Source: Spirochaetaceae bacterium (GTDB taxonomy: Bacteria > Spirochaetota > Spirochaetia > DSM-27196 > SLAA01). Taken from it: a stretch of 7,960 bases of DNA. Location: NCBI GenBank assembly GCA_003564775.1, contig PXEI01000046.1, forward strand, positions 1 through 7,960, in the 5' to 3' direction. The position numbers were made by a program, and so were the translations under genes. Below, in pieces: positions 1 to 5,696 of the stretch (the first letter of the stretch is position 1; every line of letters begins with the position of its first letter). The notes beneath the pieces were generated by a model. That model saw nothing but the letters and a program-made list of their open reading frames with translations. It searched no databases and was not told the origin of the DNA.

Positions 1-698
1 AACCCATGCCGTATGAGTCGATACGGAATGCGGTTGAAGGTGCTGTCAAGCGCCAGGCCCTTTGAGATCTTCGCATGCTTTATCTTGAGGTCGACAATAG
101 CATCTCGCAGCTTGGAGGGGTGCAAGCCAGGAATAGGAGGCTGCATAAGCGGGTTGACCTCAAAGTCACTCAGAAATGCTTCTGTGTCAAACTCAAGCTG
201 AGTATAGAACAGAGTCGGAACACTTTTGGTGCTGCTTGCGTCGGTAATTGAGTCGCCAAACTCCATGATGTTGAGCTTGCTGAGTACCAGCATACGCACC
301 GGGGTTATCTCGGCAAAGACCCGCAACACACCGGCGGCCCTGGTTTGAATCTGGTCCGGATCATCCGGCACAAGCTCAAGACATGCAGCCTCAGGCGAGG
401 TTAAGTACACCTTGTTGATCTTCTCAATATCAATGTGCTCAAGCACACGGTACACCGAGATGAACTTGGTCGCCTTTGGCCGGCCGTCCTCGTGAGGGAC
501 CAGCTCTTTCATCGCTTCATCTATTGGGAAATAGGGATGCCGGAAACTTGGGTCGACCTCGGCAAAGATCACCTTGCCGTCGTAGTGGCGAGTAGAACCA
601 GCCACGTAATGCCGGGCGAACTGTTCCGGACTGTACTGAGACCCAACCAAGGACGGATTCGGATGCAAAATCAGATAAAGGTGTTTATCGTCACTCAT
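1..698 (-). CDS. Uncharacterised conserved-looking protein, C-terminus cut by window edge
   Basis: An uninterrupted minus-strand reading frame of 232 codons begins with ATG at 698 (MSDDKHLYLILHPNPSLVGS...) and leaves the window at base 1 without a stop, so the C-terminus is missing. I do not recognise the family. The protein looks soluble, with no signal peptide or membrane segment and a mix of charged and hydrophobic residues. It has His/Tyr-rich stretches near residues 30-60 (ARHYVAGSTRHYDGK and SFRHPYFPIDE). The start lies 8 bases after the TAA stop of the pyrophosphatase gene, and a G-rich Shine-Dalgarno-like stretch (GGGGG) formed by the last pyrophosphatase codons sits about 11 bases upstream. 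It is therefore almost certainly co-transcribed and possibly translationally coupled with that gene. The open length and codon pattern support a real gene; the function is unknown. Confidence 0.85.
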   Translation of the reverse strand, partial: MSDDKHLYLILHPNPSLVGSQYSPEQFARHYVAGSTRHYDGKVIFAEVDPSFRHPYFPIDEAMKELVPHEDGRPKATKFISVYRVLEHIDIEKINKVYLTSPEAACLELVPDDPDQIQTRAAGVLRVFAEITPVRMLVLSKLNIMEFGDSITDASSTKSVPTLFYTQLEFDTEAFLSDFEVNPLMQPPIPGLHPSKLRDAIVDLKIKHAKISKGLALDSTFNRIPYRLIRHG

Positions 699-706
699 AG
701 TTTCAA

Positions 707-2773
707 TTACCCCCAGTAGCGTTGTAGCATTGGTGCAATCACCAGACTTACTACAGCCATTAGCTTAATAAGAATGTTCAACGAGGGACCGGCGGTGTCC
801 TTGAAAGGATCACCCACGGTATCACCAACAACCGAGGCATTGTGAGCCGCCGATCCACGACCACCACTTGCGCCCGCCTCAATCATTTTCTTGGCGTTAT
901 CCCAGGCACCACCGGCGTTGGACATGAATATCGCCAGAACCACACCGGATGCTGTTACACCAACCAGAAGGCCAATGAGCATGTCGATTCCACCTGTGAA
1001 ACCGACAAGCACCGGCGTTGCTGCTGCAATCACTCCGGGGAGCATCATTTCACGGAGCGCCGACCTGGTGCTGATGTCTACGCAAAGGCTGTAGTCAGGC
1101 TTCTCGGTGTCCAGAAGGATTCCTGGCTTCTCTCGGAACTGGCGTCGCACTTCCTCAATCATAGCGAAAGCGGCCTTTCCAATTGCGTTCATTGAGAGCG
1201 CGCTGAAAAGGTAGGGAATGACTGCGCCAAAAAAGACACCAACCAGTACTGGAATAGACATAAGGTCAATCTCACCCGCACCGGACTGCTCACGAAAAGA
1301 CGTGAAGAGAATCACCGCAGTAAGAGCGGCAGAACCGATAGCAAAACCCTTACCAATGGCTGCGGTGGTGTTTCCTACCGCGTCGAGTTCGTCGGTAATT
1401 TCGCGAACCTCGGGTGGGTAGTTTGCCATAACAGCAAGTCCACCGGCATTGTCTGCAATAGGCCCGTAGGCGTCGACGGCAAGTTGTATACCAAGAGTTA
1501 CCAGCATACCGAGTGCAGCAACACCAATTCCGTAGAGTCCAGCGAGGGCAAAGCTACCGAAGATCGCCGCTCCAATCACTAAAATGGGGAACACGCTGGA
1601 GAGCATCCCCATTCCTATTCCGGTGATAATGGTCGTGGCGGCGCCTGTTTCACAGGCCTTAACAATTGCGTTAACCGGACGCGTATTGGTACCGGTGAAC
1701 AGCTCGGTGAGGAGTCCAATAGCGACACCAGCCGCAAGGCCGATAACAGTCGTGAAAAACAGATGCCAGGGCCCAGAGCCGGAGTAAAAGGTCTGCCCGC
1801 CAAGTACCCAGAAGATGGCCGGAATGGACATGAGAGCAGCCAGGATTGCCGCACCAAAGGTACCGGTGTTGAGCGCAACCTGAGCGGATTGACCCGGCTT
1901 GGTGCGCACAAACTGAACACCAATGATCGAGGCTACCACACCAATGGCGCTCAGAATGAGCGGAAAGGACAGAAGCCGGAGCTGTATTCCTTCACCCCCG
2001 GTAACCGTAAGCGCCAGGATCATGGTACCAACCAGCGACCCTACAAAGGACTCAAAAAGGTCGGCACCCATTCCAGCTACGTCACCTACGTTGTCACCAA
2101 CATTGTCCGCAATAACCGCAGGGTTACGAGGGTCGTCCTCTGGGATTCCGGCCTCAACCTTGCCGACAAGGTCGGCGCCGACATCGGCGGCCTTGGTGAA
2201 GATACCACCACCAACACGTGAGAACAGCGCAATAGAACTTGCACCAAGTGAAAAGCCCGAAAGAATAGGAAGAATAGTAAAGCGCAGGGTATCGGGATCT
2301 GATCCAAGGAAGAACACACTACCACCAAGCACGGTTACCACGCCCATGAGTACCAGCCCAACCACACTCATACCCATAACGGTACCACCGGAAAAGGCGA
2401 CCTTGAGCGCGGCGTTTGGCCCCTGAAGAGCGGCATGAGTTGTGCGGGAGTTTGCCGCGGTTGCAACACGCATTCCAATAAACCCGGCAAGCCCCGAGGC
2501 AAACGCGCCAAGAACAAAGGCGGCTGCCTGCAGCCGGATGAAACCGGTATTCGCCACCGCCAGAAAGGCTGCCACGATCAGGACAAACGGAATGAGTACC
2601 TGATACTCGCGGCTGAGGAATGCCATGGCGCCCTCGGTCACGTATCCCGAGATTCGCTTGAGGTCACCCTCTTCCAGGGTTTGTTTGTAGATCCATTTGG
2701 TACGCACGACCGCAAAAAGAAGTGAAACCACACCTCCAATTGCCGCCGCCCATAGTCCGACTGTTAATATCAT
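707..2773 (-). CDS. hppA: Membrane-integral pyrophosphatase, K+-dependent, probably Na+-pumping
   Basis: This inner-membrane pump couples hydrolysis of cytoplasmic PPi to ion export. From ATG 2773 it is 688 residues, in the usual family range, with many hydrophobic segments. Family signatures are intact: the DX7KXE motif DVGADLVGKVE (197-207), the PPi/Mg-binding stretch EDDPRNPAVIADNVGDNVGD (212-231), and the C-terminal GDTVGDPFKDTAGPSLN (650-666). In GNTTAAIGKG (467-476), Ala471 and Gly474 occupy the positions that define the K+-dependent class; K+-independent enzymes have Lys there. In GADLFESF the Glu (241) comes three residues after the Asp (238), as in Thermotoga maritima Na+-PPase and unlike plant H+-PPases. 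This suggests Na+ or dual Na+/H+ transport (inference). A GTG at 2785 would add four residues, but it lies inside the Shine-Dalgarno AGGTGG (2782-2787), which is spaced 8 bases from ATG 2773, so I chose the ATG. A promoter lies at 2811-2839, and an unknown gene follows after 8 bases. Confidence 0.96.
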   Translation of the reverse strand: MILTVGLWAAAIGGVVSLLFAVVRTKWIYKQTLEEGDLKRISGYVTEGAMAFLSREYQVLIPFVLIVAAFLAVANTGFIRLQAAAFVLGAFASGLAGFIGMRVATAANSRTTHAALQGPNAALKVAFSGGTVMGMSVVGLVLMGVVTVLGGSVFFLGSDPDTLRFTILPILSGFSLGASSIALFSRVGGGIFTKAADVGADLVGKVEAGIPEDDPRNPAVIADNVGDNVGDVAGMGADLFESFVGSLVGTMILALTVTGGEGIQLRLLSFPLILSAIGVVASIIGVQFVRTKPGQSAQVALNTGTFGAAILAALMSIPAIFWVLGGQTFYSGSGPWHLFFTTVIGLAAGVAIGLLTELFTGTNTRPVNAIVKACETGAATTIITGIGMGMLSSVFPILVIGAAIFGSFALAGLYGIGVAALGMLVTLGIQLAVDAYGPIADNAGGLAVMANYPPEVREITDELDAVGNTTAAIGKGFAIGSAALTAVILFTSFREQSGAGEIDLMSIPVLVGVFFGAVIPYLFSALSMNAIGKAAFAMIEEVRRQFREKPGILLDTEKPDYSLCVDISTRSALREMMLPGVIAAATPVLVGFTGGIDMLIGLLVGVTASGVVLAIFMSNAGGAWDNAKKMIEAGASGGRGSAAHNASVVGDTVGDPFKDTAGPSLNILIKLMAVVSLVIAPMLQRYWG

Positions 2774-2781
2774 GTTTTGAA

Positions 2782-2787
2782 CCACCT
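2782..2787 (-). promoter_or_regulatory. Shine-Dalgarno of the pyrophosphatase gene
   Basis: The minus strand reads AGGTGG, then 8 bases, then ATG (2773-2771). The alternative upstream GTG start at 2785 overlaps this motif, so the site decides the start in favour of the ATG. Confidence 0.75.
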
Positions 2788-2810
2788 GTGTGCTTTAAGA
2801 ATTTCGCTCC

Positions 2811-2839
2811 ATACTATCCGAATACCTCCACAGTGGCAA
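2811..2839 (-). promoter_or_regulatory. Sigma70-type promoter of the pyrophosphatase gene
   Basis: On the minus strand the -35 box is TTGCCA (2834-2839, one mismatch to TTGACA), followed by exactly 17 bp and the -10 box TAGTAT (2811-2816). Transcription would start near 2804, giving a leader of about 31 bases that carries the Shine-Dalgarno. It lies between the chelatase stop and the pyrophosphatase start, so the pyrophosphatase and its downstream partner can be transcribed independently of the upstream genes. Confidence 0.6.
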
Positions 2840-2872
2840 ATGGTTGAGCAGCTTGATACAGTACAGAGAATC

Positions 2873-2904
2873 AAAAAATTGAGGCTGAATCGACCTGAAT
2901 CAGC
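2873..2904 (-). terminator. Possible weak intrinsic terminator after the chelatase gene
   Basis: Directly after the TAA at 2906-2908 the minus strand has a short imperfect hairpin. GCTGA (2904-2900) pairs with TCAGC (2888-2884), with a T-T mismatch and a further TC/GA pair inside. A run of six T's follows (2878-2873) after a five-base gap. The position is right but the stem is weak and the gap to the T-run is long, so this may only attenuate transcription or be chance. Confidence 0.3.
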
Positions 2905-2905
2905 A

Positions 2906-3724
2906 TTAGCGGATCGCGTGCATGACGGCCTTGTAGACCCCCTGAGCACGCATTCTCTCCAGTCGCAGGTAGTTACCACCGGTACCTTCGGCAATTCGCT
3001 GCAGGTTGCGTTGTCCTTCCCGACCTGAACCACTGTCCACCGCAAGAACACGAATCCGTTCAGCCTGCAGCAAACTGGTAATCTCGTCGAGCTCCCGTGC
3101 AATACTGCCGCCGGGTTGCAGGGGAACGTTGGACTCACCATCGGAGAGCAGGACAAGCAACGCTTCAACTCCAGAAGCCTTGGCCCGCACGGTTCGCGCC
3201 ACGCGTCTGGCCTCTAAGAGTCCTTGCGCAAGCGGGGTTGCCCCGCCAATCCAGAGCGAGTTCAACACCTGACGCGCACGCGCCACGCTCCGAGAAGCAG
3301 GTAAGACGGTTTTTGCCTCTTCTTCCTGAAACACAACAACCGCGACCTCGTAGCGACTTTGGTAAATGGGCGCCAAAAGGCCAATAACCGCTCCCTGTGC
3401 CGCAGTTATGCGCGCCTCGGTCTGCATGGAGTCGGAACAGTCCAGCACAAACACGACCACTGCACTCACCGGGGCTCTGCGAACGGCACGCCGGATATCC
3501 TGTCGCTCCGGCCGGGTCTGGCCTCTGAAAGCGGCCGCCCGCAGTGTAGCTGCCGGGACAACCCCGGTGAAACTTGACCCGGCGGGCAGAGGCTCCACGC
3601 CCACGCGTCGCCCGGAACTGCCAAGCCCGGAAGCCCCGCGCTTGGCGCTTCGAGAAGCAACCCGTTCCATACCGGAAAAGGAAAGGTCTATTTCAACCGC
3701 GCTGGGCGCCGGTGCTTTTGTGAA
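2906..3724 (-). CDS. chlD: VWA (MIDAS) domain of chelatase D-type subunit, reached by -1 frameshift
   Basis: This is the C-terminal half of a magnesium/cobalt-chelatase medium subunit, read in the -1 frame relative to the AAA+ gene that precedes it. The first ATG in this frame is at 3670 (254 residues to the stop), but it has no Shine-Dalgarno. The frame is open back to the A-run at 3725-3734, adding FTKAPAPSAVEIDLSFSG before that Met. From Met3670 there is a basic, Arg-rich segment (residues 1-66, including ATLRAAAFRGQTRPERQDIR) like that preceding the VWA domain in ChlD proteins, then the VWA domain. The MIDAS is complete: DCSDS (Asp77, Ser79, Ser81), Thr145 in GGATPLAQG and Asp177 in LLSDGES. 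Joined to the AAA+ half it gives a protein of about 692 residues, a normal length for fused ChlD-like proteins. Independent translation cannot be excluded but has little support. Confidence 0.85.
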   Translation of the reverse strand, partial: FTKAPAPSAVEIDLSFSGMERVASRSAKRGASGLGSSGRRVGVEPLPAGSSFTGVVPAATLRAAAFRGQTRPERQDIRRAVRRAPVSAVVVFVLDCSDSMQTEARITAAQGAVIGLLAPIYQSRYEVAVVVFQEEEAKTVLPASRSVARARQVLNSLWIGGATPLAQGLLEARRVARTVRAKASGVEALLVLLSDGESNVPLQPGGSIARELDEITSLLQAERIRVLAVDSGSGREGQRNLQRIAEGTGGNYLRLERMRAQGVYKAVMHAIR

Positions 3725-4983
3725 TTTTTTTTTTCCAGGAACTGAAACACTATGCCGCCAGCTGCGTTCGGGCCAGGAACAGCCATAGCGTCGATATCGT
3801 ACATTCCATCCTCGGACGGAGCCCAGTCGACAGCGTTCGGATCGCCAGCCCCAGTATCCTCGGATCCGCCCTGGTCTTCAGCCTGTGACCCGTTCTCGTC
3901 TTCCACGATACGCGTCTGAACGGCATCCTCGCCCGCCGCCCCTGCTATGAGGTCGTCGATGTCGGCAATGGTTTGCTCTTCGTCGGCAAAAGGAGAGCTT
4001 TTCATGCGGTGAGGCAACACAAGGCGCGCGGCCTCACTCACATGGCGCAGCCGTACCTCGTCGCGCTCCAGGAACGCCGCCAGGGCTACAGCAGTTTTCA
4101 TGATGGTGAGTTCCGCTCGGTGCCCCTGCACACCGGCGTTTACCGCAACGCGAACCGCGAAATCCCAGGCTTCCTCGGCGATATGCACCGCCGCCAGACG
4201 AGATCGGGCCATGGAAATCTGGCGTCGAATGAGATCTTCCGCGTCCGAGTACTCCAGGGCAAAGGCCTCGGGGTCGTGCTCAAAGGACAGCCTGCGGCGC
4301 ACAATCTCTCGCCGGGACTCGATATCGCGTACCGAACTCACCTGAACGCACAACCCAAACCGGTCCAGAAACTGTGGTCGTAGTTCGCCTTCCTCCGGGT
4401 TCATGGTGCCTACAAGAATGAACTCCGCAGGGTGTCGATGCGACATTCCCTCACGTTCCACGATGTTCTCTCCAGATGCCGCAACATCCAGGAGCATATC
4501 GACAAGGTGATCCGCCAGAAGATTTACTTCATCGACATAGAGAATTCCCCTATGGGCAGCCGCAAGCAAACCGGGTTCAAAGCGCCGTTCCGCGCGGGAC
4601 AAAGCCGCACTCACATCCATGCTGCCCACCAAGCGGTCCTCGGTAAGGTTGAGCGGCAGGTTTACAACCGGGCTGGGTACGGTGACAAGCTCCGGATAGC
4701 CAGCTGTACCGGTTCCATGGGCTGATACGTCCTCAGAATGCGCGCGCGCACATACATCGCACAGCTCCGCAGGCTCGTTCGGGTCGCAGTTAAAGCGGCA
4801 GCCAGAGTACACCTTGATTCCGGGAATGAGTGAGGCAATGCCACGAACGGTCGTGGTCTTGGCCGTGCCTTTGTGCCCCTGTATAAGCACGCCGCCTATT
4901 CCAGGGTCAACCGCGCACAGAATTAAGGCGGTTTTGAGCGCTTCCTGCCCAACTACCGCCGAGAATGGATATTGTTTTCGCAT
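3688..4983 (-). CDS. chlD: Chelatase AAA+ ATPase (ChlI/BchI-like; N-terminal half of frameshifted chlD)
   Basis: This is a MgCl2-type AAA+ ATPase that would power metal insertion into a tetrapyrrole together with VWA and large subunits. From ATG 4983 the zero-frame product is 431 residues. It starts MRKQYPFSAVVGQEALK, the usual family N-terminus. Walker A is GHKGTAKT (36-43), Walker B is GILYVDEVNLL (146-156), sensor 1 is GTMNPEEG (192-199), LDRFG (206-210) carries the arginine-finger region, and GHRAELT (287-293) is the sensor 2 region. Four cysteines (62, 66, 75, 78; C-x3-C and CxxC) form a likely metal site. An Asp/Glu-rich linker follows (about 335-398), as in D subunits. The frame then crosses an A10 run and ends after 12 further residues (NSQKHRRPARLK). 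A -1 slip there continues into the VWA domain. TTG at 4995 is a less likely start. No Shine-Dalgarno is visible. The physiological metal is not determinable here. Confidence 0.9.
   Translation of the reverse strand: MRKQYPFSAVVGQEALKTALILCAVDPGIGGVLIQGHKGTAKTTTVRGIASLIPGIKVYSGCRFNCDPNEPAELCDVCARAHSEDVSAHGTGTAGYPELVTVPSPVVNLPLNLTEDRLVGSMDVSAALSRAERRFEPGLLAAAHRGILYVDEVNLLADHLVDMLLDVAASGENIVEREGMSHRHPAEFILVGTMNPEEGELRPQFLDRFGLCVQVSSVRDIESRREIVRRRLSFEHDPEAFALEYSDAEDLIRRQISMARSRLAAVHIAEEAWDFAVRVAVNAGVQGHRAELTIMKTAVALAAFLERDEVRLRHVSEAARLVLPHRMKSSPFADEEQTIADIDDLIAGAAGEDAVQTRIVEDENGSQAEDQGGSEDTGAGDPNAVDWAPSEDGMYDIDAMAVPGPNAAGGIVFQFLEKKNSQKHRRPARLK
3697..3734 (-). promoter_or_regulatory. Putative programmed -1 frameshift / slippage site in chlD
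   Basis: The coding strand has ten consecutive A's (3734-3725) in zero-frame codons GAA AAA AAA AAT, which contain the slippery heptamer A_AAA_AAA. Slipping back one base, or adding one A in the transcript, joins the AAA+ frame to the VWA frame. Twelve bases later a GC-rich hairpin is possible: CCG[G]CGC, loop CCA, GCGCGG (3712-3697; six pairs with one bulged G). No clear Shine-Dalgarno-like stimulator is seen upstream of the run. If no slip occurs, translation stops at TAG 3690-3688. Confidence 0.7.
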
Positions 4984-5037
4984 TGTGAGTTGCAATGTAG
5001 CGCAAACGCAGCCATTCGGCTACCGATTTGTCAAAAA

Positions 5038-5550
5038 TCAGCGTGCACCGGCCTCCACCAATGCCGTAACGACCCGAATGTTCCGCCGCGATGAGCCGCC
5101 GCGCACCGCTAAATCCAGGGGTGAGCGCCCGAGCGCATCGGCAGAGTCTATCTCCGCACCGTAGGTGATGAGCAGCTCGATCGTCTCCGGAACTCGTATT
5201 CCCATATGCAGGGGCGTAGCTCCAAAGCTGTCACGTGCGTTGACATTGGCACCAGCCTCTAACAAGACCTGGACCGTACTCGGATGCCGATGAGCTGCGT
5301 GCAGTGCAGTCCGCCCTAGATAGTCTGGCGCCTCAAGCTCTGCGCCGTTGTCTATGAGCAGCCGTACGATCTCGGTATGACCACGCCCGGCAGCCCAGTG
5401 AAGGGCGGTCGGCCCGCCAGTCTGAGCGAGCAGCCGCGGCACAGGGAGCACCAGAAGCAGCACCAGCGCGACCGTGAGTCTGTTCGGCTGTATGGCGCCA
5501 GCGCCGGGTGCAGTACCAGGTCCGGCCGAAATGGGGCATCTCTGATTCAT
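5038..5550 (-). CDS. Exported or membrane-anchored ankyrin-repeat protein
   Basis: This is a 170-residue protein from ATG 5550 (MNQRCPISAG...). A long polar N-region precedes a hydrophobic core (LTVALVLLLVLPVP, residues 25-38) and a possible signal-peptidase site near LLA-QT (42/43). This suggests export to the periplasm, or anchoring if uncleaved. The remainder is about four ankyrin repeats: GPTALHWAAGRGHTEIVRLLIDNGA (46-70), GRTALHAAH...VQVLLEAGANVNARD (79-107), GATPLHMG...IELLITYGAEIDSAD (110-138), and GRSPLDLAV...VVTALVEAGAR (141-170). Ankyrin repeats bind proteins; the partner here is unknown. The frame is open upstream to a GTG at 5652, but that extension is not hydrophobic and overlaps the divergent permease promoter. 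No Shine-Dalgarno is visible, but TAGAAT lies 8 bases before the ATG. The gene ends 54 bases before the chelatase gene, so co-transcription is plausible. Confidence 0.85.
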   Translation of the reverse strand: MNQRCPISAGPGTAPGAGAIQPNRLTVALVLLLVLPVPRLLAQTGGPTALHWAAGRGHTEIVRLLIDNGAELEAPDYLGRTALHAAHRHPSTVQVLLEAGANVNARDSFGATPLHMGIRVPETIELLITYGAEIDSADALGRSPLDLAVRGGSSRRNIRVVTALVEAGAR

Positions 5551-5617
5551 ACACCGGAATTCTATGACTTTTGAGAAACTTTTCCAGTAAGAAATGCCAT
5601 TTAGCGCCTGCCTCAAC

Positions 5618-5645
5618 TTGATAAAGGCAGCCTTTCCGGTACACT
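5618..5645 (+). promoter_or_regulatory. Putative promoter of the uracil permease gene
   Basis: The -35 box is TTGATA (5618-5623), the spacer is 16 bp, and the -10 box is TACACT (5640-5645). Transcription would start near 5652, giving a leader of about 45 bases. The leader is too short for a PyrR-type terminator/antiterminator, so control, if any, would act on initiation. Two perfect inverted repeats lie in and next to this promoter (5623-5635 and 5649-5661). Confidence 0.5.
5623..5635. repeat. 13-bp inverted repeat in permease promoter spacer (operator candidate)
   Basis: AAAGGC-A-GCCTTT is a perfect 6-bp inverted repeat about one central base. It lies between the -35 and -10 boxes of the putative permease promoter, where a bound repressor would block RNA polymerase. 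The regulator is unknown, and chance occurrence is possible for so short a palindrome. Confidence 0.4.
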
Positions 5646-5648
5646 GTG

Positions 5649-5661
5649 GCACAATTTGTGC
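5649..5661. repeat. 13-bp inverted repeat at predicted permease transcription start (operator candidate)
   Basis: GCACAA-T-TTGTGC is a perfect 6-bp inverted repeat about one central base. It spans the predicted transcription start of the permease gene, with its centre 26 bp from that of the neighbouring palindrome. The two have different sequences. It could bind a regulator or form a small hairpin at the 5' end of the leader. Confidence 0.4.
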
Positions 5662-5684
5662 GCGGCTTGTCGCTAAACAAAAAC

Positions 5685-5692
5685 AAGGAGGA
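5685..5692 (+). promoter_or_regulatory. Strong Shine-Dalgarno of the uracil permease gene
   Basis: AAGGAGGA has its GGAGG core five bases before ATG 5697. This fixes the start there rather than at the in-frame ATG... codon region opening at 5646, whose 17 extra residues are hydrophilic and unlike the family N-terminus. Confidence 0.85.
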
Positions 5693-5696
5693 ACTC

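Noticed and set aside
1763..2426. Long plus-strand open frames opposite the pyrophosphatase gene
   Set aside because: They are antisense shadows of a clearly conserved gene, with low-complexity Pro/Ser/Thr-rich translations and no ribosome binding sites.
2906..3670. VWA protein as an independently translated gene from ATG 3670
   Set aside because: There is no Shine-Dalgarno upstream (the preceding bases are pyrimidine-rich CCTTTTCCGGT), and the homologous ChlD basic region continues in frame upstream of this ATG to the A-run.
3688..3724. Treating the chelatase as a decayed pseudogene because of the frameshift
   Set aside because: All ATPase and MIDAS motifs are intact on both sides, and the only lesion is at a slippery A10 run with a known precedent in this gene family. 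It is kept only as an alternative explanation.
4983..4995. TTG start at 4995 for the chelatase ATPase
   Set aside because: It adds only four residues, has no ribosome binding site, and the ATG at 4983 gives the usual family N-terminus.
5550..5652. Longer ankyrin protein starting at GTG 5652
   Set aside because: The 34 extra residues would bury the signal-like hydrophobic segment and overlap the divergent permease promoter and both palindromes.
5646..5696. PyrR-type attenuator or riboswitch in the permease leader
   Set aside because: The leader is only about 45 bases with no terminator hairpin and T-run, and no PyrR-binding-loop consensus was seen.
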